Of a DNA stretch of 64,000 nt, positions 40,172 to 49,331 are shown piece after piece. The notes under the pieces are model-generated. The model was not told the origin of the DNA, did not search any database, and was given only the letters and a program-made list of their open reading frames with translations. Each line of letters opens with the position of its first letter. The first letter of the stretch is position 1. The DNA is from Chryseobacterium sp. SORGH_AS_0447 (GTDB lineage Bacteria > Bacteroidota > Bacteroidia > Flavobacteriales > Weeksellaceae). A program made the position numbers and the translations under genes. The stretch covers positions 1 to 64,000 of the forward strand of contig NZ_JAUTAR010000001.1 in the NCBI RefSeq assembly GCF_030818695.1, in the 5' to 3' direction.

Positions 40172-43100
40172 TTATTTATTGAGGATTGAATTAATGGTGA
40201 TCACCGACTGATTGACCTGCTGAATGGATTCCAGGTACTTCAGCTGGATATCGGTAGCGGTCCGTAAGGCAAACAGGTATTCCACATAGGAAATTTCGCC
40301 TGTTTTATACCCCAATTGCGCTGCTTTTACAATTTTTTCAGCATTCGGGATAGCATTTTTCACATAGTAATCATATTGCAGGACATCCTGTTCATACTGG
40401 CTCCACGCATTTGTCAGCTGGGTCAGCAGCTGCTTTTCCTGAAGTTTTGCCTGGGTTTCCGCTGCCTGTTTCTGATATTCCAGGGACTGCACCCGTGCTT
40501 TTGTAGCTCCGAAAGTAAGCGGGATCGCTATACCCAAGGTTACGGCATGAAACCGGTCTCCCGAATTGTAGAACTGTTCCTGCCCGTTTCTGGTATGAAA
40601 TCCTGTAAGCGACTGATTTGTATAACCGATACTGAATTCCGGGAGACCCTGGGATTTTTCAACCTGTTTGTTCTTTTCCGCAACTTCTATTTCCTGATAA
40701 AAGGACCTTAACACGGGGTTACCTTCAACTGCCGTGCTGTCTAAGAAGTTTTCCGCTTTCAAAGGTTCATAGTTTTTATTAAGCGGAACTTCAATTTTTT
40801 CAGCAGTATTCAGAAGGGTTTTCAGACTGCTGTAAGCGTTGTTCAGATAGACTTTATTCTGATTTAGCAGAAGGCCAATCTCCCCTTTCTGGGTTTCCGC
40901 AGTGTTGATCTCGATTTTTTTAATATCTCCTGCTTTGAACCTAACCGTAGCAATTCTTATAAAATCCTGGTACAGGCTGTCAAGGCTTTGCAGCTTTAAT
41001 TGATTGTACTGTAAATACTCAATCTGGTAATAATAGGTCCGGACCTGCTTCATCAGTTCGTTCAAAGTAATTTCTCTGTCGATCTGACGGCTCCTGATAT
41101 TTTCGCTGATCAATTCTTTTTTTGCTTTGAACAGAGTCGGAAAAGGAATGCTCTGTGATACGGAAAACGATTGGTCGAATTTCGGACTGTTGTATTGGCC
41201 CAGCTGGGCGTCGAAATTAAGCTTCGGAAGTTCTTTCGCCGTTCCTCTCAATGCTTCCGCCGATTGTACGCTCCCATTTTTTGACTGTATACCTAAATTA
41301 TTACCGGCTGCCATTTCTAACGCCTGTTGCACGGAGATTGGCCTGACCTGCGCATTCCAGAACGGTCCGGAAAACAAAAACATCAATATGATAACTGCCG
41401 TCACGGGTTTTGTATTTATTTTCTTTCCTGAAATTCCATCATTAAAGATGAGATACAGCATCGGCAGGACAAAAAGGGTGAGGAAAGTCGCTGTTACCAA
41501 ACCGCCGATTACCACAGTGGCCAACGGTTTCTGCACTTCGGCTCCAGCTCCCGTAGAGACCGCCATCGGCAAAAATCCTAATGAAGCAACGGTAGCCGTC
41601 ATCAGGACCGGCCTCAGCCTGATCTTTGTTCCTTCAAATACTCTCTTCAATACACTCTTTTCACCTTCTTTTTCCAGTTCATTAAAAGTTCCGATCAGCA
41701 CGATCCCGTTAAGTACGGCAACCCCGAATAATGCAATAAAGCCGATTCCCGCGCTGATGCTGAAGGGCATATCTCTGATGAGCAGGGCAAAAATACCTCC
41801 GATGGCACTCATCGGAATAGCGGTAAAGATCAAGATGGCTTGCCTGAATGAACGGAAGGTAAAATACAGCAGCATGAAAATCAGCAACAGGGACACCGGA
41901 ACTGCAATCATCAGCCTTTTGGCGGCAGCCTGTAAGTTTTCAAACTGCCCGCCGTAGGTAAAATAGTAGCCTGAAGGCAATTTCATATGATCCAGCTTGG
42001 CCTGAATGTCTTTCACTACACTTTCCACATCCCGGTCTTTCACGTTAAACCCGATGACGATCCTCCGCTTCCCTTCCTCACGGCTGATCTGCGCCGGGCC
42101 TAATTTATACCCGATGTCAGCCACCTGGGACAGCGGGATCTGAGTTCCTGAAGGCGTAGAGATCATCAGATTGCGGACATCATCAATATGGGTCCGGTGA
42201 AGGCTGTCGAGGCGGACCACCAGATCGAAACGTCTTTCGTTTTCAAACACCTGACCGGCACTCTTCCCTGCAAAGGCCGTGCTTAAGACATCGTTGACTT
42301 CTTCAATGTTCAGCCCGTAATTGGCCATCCTTGTCCGGTCGTATTCTACATTAATCTGCGGAAGCCCGCTGATGCGCTCGATCTGCGGAGCTGTCGTTCC
42401 TTTTACGGTCTGAATCGTTTTTGCGACTTTATCCGCATACATGGATAAGGAATCCAGGTTCTCGCCGAAAATCTTGACAGCCACGTCCTGGCGGATCCCG
42501 GTCATCAGCTCATTGAACCGCATCTGAATCGGCTGGTTCTTTTCAAAAAACACACCGGGAATCACTTCCAGCTTTTCCATGATTTCATCGGATAATTCTT
42601 CGTATGATTTTTTGGATTTCCATTCATCCTGTGGTTTTAAAACAATAATCAGATCAGAAGCTTCGGGAGGCATCGGATCGGTCGGAACTTCTGCGGAACC
42701 TGTTTTACCGATTACCATTTTTACCTCATCAAACTGCTTGATAATCCTTGAAGCCTGCATGGACGTTTCGATGCTCTGGCTCAATGAGCTTCCCTGCGGA
42801 AGAATGCAGTGAAATGCATAATCGCCTTCCTGCAGCTGTGGAATAAACTCCCCGCCCATATTTTTAAATATAAATAGAGTCACGATAAAAACCGCCCCTG
42901 TTGCAGAGACAATGATATATTTATATTTTACCGCTTTGCTTAACAAAGGCTGGTAGATATGCTGAAGCCTGTTCATCAGTTTATCCGAAAAAGTTTCTTT
43001 ATGTATTGGCTTTTTAGATAAGAACAAAGCGCTCATCACCGGAATGTAGGTGAGTGATAAGATCAACGCTCCCAGAATGGCAAATCCTACCGTCTTGGCC

Positions 43101-44530
43101 ATGGGCGTGAACATTTTCCCTTCTACTCCCACCAGGGTAAGAATAGGAATATACACGATAAGAATAATGATTTCACCAAAAGCCGCGCTTTTCCTGATTT
43201 TTGATGCAGAGCGAAAAACTTCCTCATCCATTTCCGCCTGCGTAAGTCTTTGTGTGGATCTTCTCAGCCCCAGATGATGAAGAGTGGCTTCAACGATAAT
43301 TACGGCGCCGTCCACAATCAGTCCGAAATCGATAGCGCCAAGGCTCATCAGATTGGCACTTACCCCGAAGACATTCATCATTCCCAACGCAAACAATAAA
43401 GAAAGCGGGATAGCAGATGCTACAATGAGCCCTGCTCTCAGGTTTCCAAGGAAAACGACCAGGACAAAAATGACGATCAGTGCTCCTTCTATGAGATTTT
43501 TCTCAACAGTTTTCATGGCCCTTCCCACCAGATCGGTCCTGTCCAGGAACGGTTCGATGACTACATCGTCTGGGAGCGACTTCTGGATGACCGGGATTCT
43601 GGCCTTGATGTTGTTTACGACTTCATGGCTATTGGCTCCTTTCAGCATCATGACGACCCCTCCTACCGCATCTACTTTGCCGTTGTAGGTCATGGCTCCG
43701 TACCGTACCGCACTTCCGAAACGGACTTCTGCCACGTCTTTTATAAAAACAGGAACGCTTCCCGTTTCATTTTTAACGGAAATATTCCTTATATCCTCCA
43801 GGGATTTCACGATCCCGATGCCACGGATGAAATAGGCATTCGGTTTTTTATCGATATATGCACCACCGGTGTTTTGGTTGTTTTTTTCCAGTGCCGTAAA
43901 AATATCGGTGATGCTTACTCCCATTGCTCTCAGGCGGTTAGTATCTATGGCGACTTCGTACTGTTTCAGCTGTCCTCCGAAACTGTTGATTTCTGCTATT
44001 CCCGGTGTTCCGTTTAGCTGTCTTCTCACGATCCAGTCCTGCATTGCACGGAGTTCTTTGGGATCATATTTCTTTTCGCTTCCTTTTTTCGGATGGAGAA
44101 TGTATTGGTAAACTTCACCCAGGCCGGTGCTTACCGGTGCGAGTTCAGGCATTCCGATCCCCTTGGGAATCTGTTCCGCTGCTTCCTTCAGCTTTTCATT
44201 AATCAGCTGACGGACAAAATAGAGGTCTGCATTTTCTTTAAAGACAACGGTCACAACCGATAATCCGAACCTTGAAATACTTCTGGTTTCTTCAATATCC
44301 GGAATATTGGCTATACTCTGCTCAATGGGAAAAGTAACGAGCTGTTCGACTTCCTGCCCTGCCAAAGTGGGACAAGTAGTGATGATTTGTACCTGGTTGT
44401 TGGTAATATCCGGTACCGCATCAATGGGCAGCCTGGAAGCGCTCCAGACACCCCAGATGATCAGAAACAGAGTCATCAGTCCGATGACGGTTTTATTTCT
44501 GATGCTGAATTGTATAATGGTATCTAACAC
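40172..44530 (-). CDS. CzcA/CusA-family RND pump fused to a TolC-type outer-membrane factor
   Basis: 1452 residues. Residues 1 to about 1040 are a complete heavy-metal RND pump (12 TM helices, two periplasmic loops). The TM4 motif D401-FGLIVD407-GAVIIVE has the two Asp residues typical of the Zn/Co/Ni/Cd (CzcA, HME-1) class rather than the Cu/Ag class. Residues about 1044-1061 (TAVIILMFLFSGPFWNAQ) are a hydrophobic segment ending in a signal-peptidase-like site. Residues 1062-1452 are a TolC-family outer-membrane efflux protein (ISVQQALEMAAGNN..., QVRTYYYQIEY..., GYKTGEISYVEYLFALR). The fused form recurs in Bacteroidota. Confidence 0.92.
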   Translation of the reverse strand: MLDTIIQFSIRNKTVIGLMTLFLIIWGVWSASRLPIDAVPDITNNQVQIITTCPTLAGQEVEQLVTFPIEQSIANIPDIEETRSISRFGLSVVTVVFKENADLYFVRQLINEKLKEAAEQIPKGIGMPELAPVSTGLGEVYQYILHPKKGSEKKYDPKELRAMQDWIVRRQLNGTPGIAEINSFGGQLKQYEVAIDTNRLRAMGVSITDIFTALEKNNQNTGGAYIDKKPNAYFIRGIGIVKSLEDIRNISVKNETGSVPVFIKDVAEVRFGSAVRYGAMTYNGKVDAVGGVVMMLKGANSHEVVNNIKARIPVIQKSLPDDVVIEPFLDRTDLVGRAMKTVEKNLIEGALIVIFVLVVFLGNLRAGLIVASAIPLSLLFALGMMNVFGVSANLMSLGAIDFGLIVDGAVIIVEATLHHLGLRRSTQRLTQAEMDEEVFRSASKIRKSAAFGEIIILIVYIPILTLVGVEGKMFTPMAKTVGFAILGALILSLTYIPVMSALFLSKKPIHKETFSDKLMNRLQHIYQPLLSKAVKYKYIIVSATGAVFIVTLFIFKNMGGEFIPQLQEGDYAFHCILPQGSSLSQSIETSMQASRIIKQFDEVKMVIGKTGSAEVPTDPMPPEASDLIIVLKPQDEWKSKKSYEELSDEIMEKLEVIPGVFFEKNQPIQMRFNELMTGIRQDVAVKIFGENLDSLSMYADKVAKTIQTVKGTTAPQIERISGLPQINVEYDRTRMANYGLNIEEVNDVLSTAFAGKSAGQVFENERRFDLVVRLDSLHRTHIDDVRNLMISTPSGTQIPLSQVADIGYKLGPAQISREEGKRRIVIGFNVKDRDVESVVKDIQAKLDHMKLPSGYYFTYGGQFENLQAAAKRLMIAVPVSLLLIFMLLYFTFRSFRQAILIFTAIPMSAIGGIFALLIRDMPFSISAGIGFIALFGVAVLNGIVLIGTFNELEKEGEKSVLKRVFEGTKIRLRPVLMTATVASLGFLPMAVSTGAGAEVQKPLATVVIGGLVTATFLTLFVLPMLYLIFNDGISGKKINTKPVTAVIILMFLFSGPFWNAQVRPISVQQALEMAAGNNLGIQSKNGSVQSAEALRGTAKELPKLNFDAQLGQYNSPKFDQSFSVSQSIPFPTLFKAKKELISENIRSRQIDREITLNELMKQVRTYYYQIEYLQYNQLKLQSLDSLYQDFIRIATVRFKAGDIKKIEINTAETQKGEIGLLLNQNKVYLNNAYSSLKTLLNTAEKIEVPLNKNYEPLKAENFLDSTAVEGNPVLRSFYQEIEVAEKNKQVEKSQGLPEFSIGYTNQSLTGFHTRNGQEQFYNSGDRFHAVTLGIAIPLTFGATKARVQSLEYQKQAAETQAKLQEKQLLTQLTNAWSQYEQDVLQYDYYVKNAIPNAEKIVKAAQLGYKTGEISYVEYLFALRTATDIQLKYLESIQQVNQSVITINSILNK

Positions 44531-44687
44531 AAATTAAGATTTTAATTCGTAACGGCCTTTCTTCTTACACTAAAGTCATAGCAGCAGGTATTTAAAACTA
44601 ACCCGCCCTTATTACAGCGCCATATCAAGAAAGGCCATCGTGGATTTTGAAAGTATTCATAGACTGCCATTAGGAAAATGGCAGATG

Positions 44688-44723
44688 CAAAAATAGCCCG
44701 TGATCCTCTGCAATGGAATTGCA
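44688..44723 (-). promoter_or_regulatory. Promoter plus palindromic operator of the pump gene
   Basis: Minus-strand -7 element TATTTTTG (44688-44695) with the perfect dyad TGCAAT-N3-ATTGCA (44709-44723) 13 bp upstream, the same geometry as before the ATPase. The leader to the pump ATG is about 150 nt. Confidence 0.65.
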
Positions 44724-44751
44724 AAGAAGGCATCTTTTAAAAAATCAGAAA

Positions 44752-45075
44752 TTAAATCTTAGGCGGCTGCCAGATATGGTCGTAGACCTGATATGCGAAA
44801 TCGTTTTTACGGAAAAAGATTTTTTTTGAAAAGTATGAAGGAATTTTTGCCGGAGCTTCCAGTAGAGCATTTATTTTAAAAGCAGTTACCGTAATCTGGC
44901 AGCAGTTGCAGGTACATAAAGGGGAGCAGATATCGCCTTTATCTTTAGAATGAGAGCCCTCCGATAAAAAAGAAAGCTGTGTCTGCGCAGAACCTGATTC
45001 TTTATGCAGATCTTCACACGGCATCAGTGACAATGCGATGAAATAGAATGCAAGTAAAAATCTGAGGAGGTTCAT
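44752..45075 (-). CDS. DUF6660 family small exported Cys-rich protein
   Basis: 107 residues. N-terminal hydrophobic signal (LLRFLLAFYFIALSLMPC), a Cys cluster ICSPLCTCNCCQI (five Cys), and a C-terminal YDHIWQPPKI. Matches the DUF6660 pattern and lies directly upstream of the metal-efflux operon. It may bind metal in the periplasm or at the membrane; its function is not established. The -7 element lies almost on the start codon. Confidence 0.75.
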   Translation of the reverse strand: MNLLRFLLAFYFIALSLMPCEDLHKESGSAQTQLSFLSEGSHSKDKGDICSPLCTCNCCQITVTAFKINALLEAPAKIPSYFSKKIFFRKNDFAYQVYDHIWQPPKI

Positions 45076-45080
45076 CCATC

Positions 45081-45088
45081 CAAAGGTA
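45081..45088 (-). promoter_or_regulatory. -7 element abutting the DUF6660 start
   Basis: TACCTTTG on the minus strand, ending 5 bp before the ATG at 45075. The transcript is predicted to be leaderless. No copy of the TGCAAT dyad is found here. Confidence 0.45.
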
Positions 45089-45177
45089 GAGAATTTATGT
45101 GAGACCGTAGGTGGTAAAATGGTATAAATTTTCCTGCTGTTGTTTAAAGTGTTATGAAAAACCTTTAATTTTATAGG

Positions 45178-45591
45178 ATGAAAATTTTAATTGTAAACGG
45201 CCCCAATCTCAATCTGCTGGGAACCCGGGAACCTGAGATCTACGGAACTGTTTCCATGGAGGATTACCTGGACAAACTGAGATCCGAATTTCCCGCGCTG
45301 GAACTGGAATATTATCAGTCGAACATCGAGGGGGAAATTATTAATTGTCTCCAGAAGACCGATTTTGATGCGCTGGTGATCAATCCCGGTGCTTATACCC
45401 ATTATTCGTATGCGATTGCGGATTGTTTAAAGAATATTCAAAAGCCAAAAGTTGAGGTTCATATCAGCAATATTTATAAAAGAGAAGAATTCCGGCAGAA
45501 ATCGGTAACGGCAGCCCATACGGATACAGTACTGTCAGGGTTTGGAATGGAAGGATACCGACTGGCGATATTGAGTCTGGCTGGTGTTTAA
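45178..45591 (+). CDS. aroQ: 3-dehydroquinate dehydratase, type II
   Basis: 137 residues. Type II signatures: ILIVNGPNLNLLGTREPEIYG, SNIEGEIINCLQ, the INPGAYTHYSYAI active-site segment and EVHISNIYKREEFR. Catalyses the third step of the shikimate pathway. Single-gene unit with TAATTTTA close to the start codon, a near match to the -7 consensus. Confidence 0.97.
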   Translation: MKILIVNGPNLNLLGTREPEIYGTVSMEDYLDKLRSEFPALELEYYQSNIEGEIINCLQKTDFDALVINPGAYTHYSYAIADCLKNIQKPKVEVHISNIYKREEFRQKSVTAAHTDTVLSGFGMEGYRLAILSLAGV

Positions 45592-45678
45592 ACTGACCAT
45601 CTTCCAGCGATAAGTTTTCACATTATTAATTTATCTACTGATTCAATATTAAGGTTTCTATAAAATTTTTACAAAAAA

Positions 45679-45706
45679 AATCCTCAGCATCTACGTGCTG
45701 AGGATT
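45679..45706 (-). terminator. Terminator of pckA
   Basis: Stem ATCCTCAGCA / TGCTGAGGAT followed by T8 on the minus strand; may also stop aroQ transcription. Confidence 0.85.
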
Positions 45707-45713
45707 CGATATT

Positions 45714-47333
45714 TTAATTGGTTGTCTGCGTTTGTAATTGCGGACCAGAAGGAATTAATTTTTTACCATCTTCCGTATTGCAGTACTGTTCAAAGTTCTT
45801 GATGTATTTTGCGGCAAGGTCTCTTGCTTTTTCTTCCCATTCACCGGCATTGCTGTAGGTGTCTCTTGGATCCAGAATTCCTTCGGAAACATTCGGCAGT
45901 TCGGTAGGTATTTCCAGGTTCATGATCGGGATTCTTGTTTTCGGAGCGTTTTCAATAGAACCGTCTATAATGGCATCGATGATCGCTCTTGTATCTTTTA
46001 GGGAAATTCTTTTTCCGGTACCGTTCCAACCGGTGTTTACCAGATATGCTTTTGCGCCGTGTTCTTTCATTTTCCCAATTAAGGTTTTAGAATACATGGT
46101 CGGGTGCAAAGTTAAGAAAGCTTCTCCAAACGCCGGTGAGAAAGATGGTTCCGGCTCGGTAATCCCTCTTTCCGTTCCTGCTAATTTTGAGGTATACCCG
46201 CAAAGGAAGTGGTATTGTGCCTGATTTTCATCCAGTATGGAAACCGGAGGCAATACCCCGAAAGCATCTGCTGAGAGGTAAACGATTTTTTTCGCATGCC
46301 CTGCTTTTGAAGGCAATACGATTTTATTGATATGATAAATCGGATAAGAAACCCGTGTATTTTCGGTGATCGAGCCGTCGGTGTAATCGGAAATGCCGTT
46401 GTTCACGACAACATTTTCAAGAAGCGCATCTCTTTTGATCGCTCTGAAGATATCCGGCTCTTTTTCTGCGGAAAGGTCGATTACTTTCGCGTAGCATCCT
46501 CCTTCGTAGTTGAAAACTCCGTTGTTGTCCCAGCCATGCTCGTCGTCACCGATCAGGTATCTTTTCGGATCAGCGGATAAAGTTGTTTTCCCGGTTCCGG
46601 AAAGACCGAAGAAAAGGGCAACATCTCCTTCTTCACCTACGTTGGCCGAACAGTGCATGGAAGCCATGCCTTTTAGCGGAAGGTAATAGTTCATCATCGC
46701 AAACATTCCTTTTTTCATTTCTCCGCCATACCAGGTACCACCGATGATCTGAAGTTTTTCAGTAAGGTTGAACATCACAAAGTTTTCAGAATTCAATCCT
46801 TGCTCTTCCCAATGCGGATTGGTGGTTTTGGAACCGTTGATTACCGTAAAATCCGGTGCACCGAAGTTTTCCAGTTCGTAATGGGACGGACGGATGAACA
46901 TATTGGTAACGAAATGCGCCTGCCACGCTACCTCCATAATAAACCTTACTTTTAATCTCGTATCTGCATTGGTACCGCAGAATGAATCGACAACATAGAT
47001 TTTTTTAGCATCAGAAAGCTGGTCCAGCACTAATTCTTTACAAGAGCTGAAAGTTTCGGGTGTCGTCGGCAGGTTTACTTTACCGTCCCAGAAAATGGTT
47101 TCTCTTGTAACATCATCCTGAACTATGTACCTGTCTTTAGGTGAACGACCTGTGAAAATTCCTGTTTTTACTGATACTGCGCCAGATTCCGTAAGCTCAG
47201 CTTTTTCAAAGCCCTGATTTTCAGGACAAACTTCAGCCTGATACAATTCCTCATAAGAAGGATTGTAAACGACTTCATAGTTTCCCTTAATCCCTAATTT
47301 CTCTAAATCCTGGATGATTTTAGCGTTTTTCAT
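45714..47333 (-). CDS. pckA: Phosphoenolpyruvate carboxykinase (ATP)
   Basis: 539 residues. The kinase-1a loop [16 protein letters not shown], the metal/kinase-2 segment [20 protein letters not shown], and RSPKDRYIV and [12 protein letters not shown] mark the ATP-dependent class. Converts oxaloacetate and ATP to PEP and CO2 in gluconeogenesis. Preceded by a TAATTTTG -7 element. Confidence 0.98.
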   Translation of the reverse strand: MKNAKIIQDLEKLGIKGNYEVVYNPSYEELYQAEVCPENQGFEKAELTESGAVSVKTGIFTGRSPKDRYIVQDDVTRETIFWDGKVNLPTTPETFSSCKELVLDQLSDAKKIYVVDSFCGTNADTRLKVRFIMEVAWQAHFVTNMFIRPSHYELENFGAPDFTVINGSKTTNPHWEEQGLNSENFVMFNLTEKLQIIGGTWYGGEMKKGMFAMMNYYLPLKGMASMHCSANVGEEGDVALFFGLSGTGKTTLSADPKRYLIGDDEHGWDNNGVFNYEGGCYAKVIDLSAEKEPDIFRAIKRDALLENVVVNNGISDYTDGSITENTRVSYPIYHINKIVLPSKAGHAKKIVYLSADAFGVLPPVSILDENQAQYHFLCGYTSKLAGTERGITEPEPSFSPAFGEAFLTLHPTMYSKTLIGKMKEHGAKAYLVNTGWNGTGKRISLKDTRAIIDAIIDGSIENAPKTRIPIMNLEIPTELPNVSEGILDPRDTYSNAGEWEEKARDLAAKYIKNFEQYCNTEDGKKLIPSGPQLQTQTTN

Positions 47334-47368
47334 TTTACTTATATTTCTATTTCTTTTTTGGAGTCTAA

Positions 47369-47376
47369 CAAAATTA
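47369..47376 (-). promoter_or_regulatory. -7 promoter element of pckA
   Basis: TAATTTTG on the minus strand, about 35 bp upstream of the ATG. Confidence 0.5.
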
Positions 47377-47463
47377 ATATTAATTAATTGTTAAAAGTGG
47401 TTTAAATATAATGATATAAGTCAGAATGGCAAATAAAAAAACGAGTTTATAAAAAACTGAAAA

Positions 47464-48366
47464 TCAATAAACTAGATCGGAATAGTCAAAAATTGTGGTA
47501 AAACCTTTTCCCCAAAAATAGTCCCTAAAGCCGTCAAATTTTGAGCTCATCACAAAATCTCCTCCCCATGCGCCCAGACTTTTAACAAAAACCGGGCAGT
47601 CTTTGAAATACAGCTCTTTAACTGTAGGAATTTCAAGGAAATGCGATATTTTTTGCTCATGAATTAACATTAGCTGCGAAAAATTTTCCAATTCGTTACA
47701 TAGTAAAATATTTCTTGTAAGATCCGAAAATTCATCGACGTGTTTTTGAGACTTATTTTTTGAACGGTAAAAGCTGATTCCTTCACGGCTGTCCTGCTTC
47801 TGATTCAGATGAATAAAAATAAGGTCATTTTTAAAAGGAGGATCAAAATTTACCTTTTCATAAGTAATTTCCGGAACACTTCGGTACAGCACTGCCGATT
47901 TCTCTTTGGCAACGGCAATATCATACCCGCTTCCTCCCAGGCTTATCTTATTTAAATGGAAAGGATCAACCTCTGCCCATTCCGCAAGATTATTCATTAA
48001 CGTAGAGCTGCTGCCTAAGCCATAGTTTGCCGGAAACTGGAGATTGGTTTTTAAATGGTAGGTAAAATCAGCTTTGAATCTGATCGAAGAAAGCGCCTGG
48101 ACGTTTTTTAAGGTTTTTAGAATGAATTCAGCACTTGAGGGAATATTGGTCTCTAAAACCTGCCAGCTTCGATAGTCTATCACTGCTTTCAGCCATATTT
48201 TTCCCTGATGAAAGGCTTCCCAGAAAATAAGGGATCGTGCATCCCGTACTTCTTCAAAAGAAAACTCTTGTCCCAGCCGTGTAGGTACCGCTAAGACAAG
48301 AGCTCCGTCCATTGCGAAATATTCTGAAGTAAGCATCAGCTTTCCCGGTGAAAATATCTCGCCCAT
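47464..48366 (-). CDS. GYDIA-family GHMP kinase
   Basis: 300 residues. GHMP-kinase pattern: an N-terminal SPGKLMLTSEYFAMDGA, the glycine-rich ATP motif NYGLGSSSTLM, and the family-naming motif LGGSGYDIAVA. Bacteroidota-specific; sequence relatives are mevalonate or phosphomevalonate kinases, so a mevalonate-pathway role is possible but unproved. It starts 14 bp after fabD. Confidence 0.85.
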   Translation of the reverse strand: MGEIFSPGKLMLTSEYFAMDGALVLAVPTRLGQEFSFEEVRDARSLIFWEAFHQGKIWLKAVIDYRSWQVLETNIPSSAEFILKTLKNVQALSSIRFKADFTYHLKTNLQFPANYGLGSSSTLMNNLAEWAEVDPFHLNKISLGGSGYDIAVAKEKSAVLYRSVPEITYEKVNFDPPFKNDLIFIHLNQKQDSREGISFYRSKNKSQKHVDEFSDLTRNILLCNELENFSQLMLIHEQKISHFLEIPTVKELYFKDCPVFVKSLGAWGGDFVMSSKFDGFRDYFWGKGFTTIFDYSDLVY

Positions 48367-48380
48367 GAGTTCTATTAATT

Positions 48381-49256
48381 TTAGATGGCAGAAGCCATAT
48401 CTACGGTAGCATCAATTTTTTTGATAAGTCCCTGTAATGTTTTTCCCGGTCCTACTTCTACGAATTTTGTAGCACCGTCTTTAATCATATTCTGTACGGA
48501 CTGTGTCCATTTTACAGGTCCCGTCAGCTGGGCAATCAGGTTTTTCTTGACTTCATCCGGATCAGAAACCGCCGTTGTGGTAATATTCTGATATACCGGG
48601 ATCATTGCCTTTCTGAATTTGGTCTGCTCGATGGCTGCGGCCAGTCTTTCCTGTGCAGGCTGCATCAAAGGAGAGTGAAACGCTCCGTTTACCGGCAACA
48701 GCAAAGCTCTTTTAGCACCGGCTTCTTTCATTTTTGTACAAGCCTCTTCTACGGCGGATGTTTCCCCTGAGATTACCAGCTGTCCCGGACAGTTATAATT
48801 GGCAGGCACCACAATACCGCTGATCTGTGCACATATTTCTTCAACTTTAGCATCTTCCAATCCTAAAATTGCAGCCATAGAGCTCGGATTAGCATCACAA
48901 GCCGCCTGCATCGCTTTTGCCCTTTCGGAAACCAGCTTCAGCCCGTCGTCGAAAGACAGAACGCCATTGGCAACCAATGCTGAAAATTCCCCTAAGGAAT
49001 GTCCTGCCACCATTTCAGCGCCCAAACCATTTACGGCTTTCAGCGCAGCAACGGAATGTATAAAAATTGAAGGTTGGGTAACCTCGGTTTTTTTAAGGTC
49101 TTCATCCGTTCCGCTGAACATGATGGAAAGGATATCAAACCCTAAAATTTCATTGGCAGATTCCATCATATCCTTAATGTCTTTTCTGGAATCGTACAAC
49201 TCTTTTCCCATTCCTACGAACTGAGAACCCTGCCCTGGAAATACAAGTGCTTTCAT
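48381..49256 (-). CDS. fabD: Malonyl-CoA:ACP transacylase
   Basis: 291 residues. LVFPGQGSQFVGMG start, the active-site Ser S87 in AGHSLGEFSALV, and the conserved PVNGAFHSPLM. It loads malonyl groups on acyl carrier protein for fatty acid synthesis. First gene of an operon with the GHMP kinase; -7 element at 49278-49285. Confidence 0.97.
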   Translation of the reverse strand: MKALVFPGQGSQFVGMGKELYDSRKDIKDMMESANEILGFDILSIMFSGTDEDLKKTEVTQPSIFIHSVAALKAVNGLGAEMVAGHSLGEFSALVANGVLSFDDGLKLVSERAKAMQAACDANPSSMAAILGLEDAKVEEICAQISGIVVPANYNCPGQLVISGETSAVEEACTKMKEAGAKRALLLPVNGAFHSPLMQPAQERLAAAIEQTKFRKAMIPVYQNITTTAVSDPDEVKKNLIAQLTGPVKWTQSVQNMIKDGATKFVEVGPGKTLQGLIKKIDATVDMASAI

Positions 49257-49277
49257 GTATTATTTTAAAATATTATG

Positions 49278-49285
49278 CAAATATA
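49278..49285 (-). promoter_or_regulatory. -7 promoter element of fabD
   Basis: TATATTTG on the minus strand, 21 bp upstream of the ATG. Confidence 0.55.
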
Positions 49286-49331
49286 ATTATAATGTTAAAA
49301 ATATTCTTTAAAAGTGATTTAAATCGTTATT

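Noticed and set aside
41127..41957. 276-codon plus-strand frame opposite the RND pump
   Set aside because: Shadow of a high-confidence gene; composition reflects the complementary codons.
40172..44530. Reading the pump as a copper/silver (CusA) exporter
   Set aside because: The TM4 motif DFGLIVDGA with two Asp residues matches the divalent (CzcA) class; the neighbouring ATPase also has the Zn/Cd signature.
44542..44733. 63-residue open frame between DUF6660 and the pump gene on the minus strand
   Set aside because: It spans the operator and -7 element of the pump gene and has no recognisable protein pattern.
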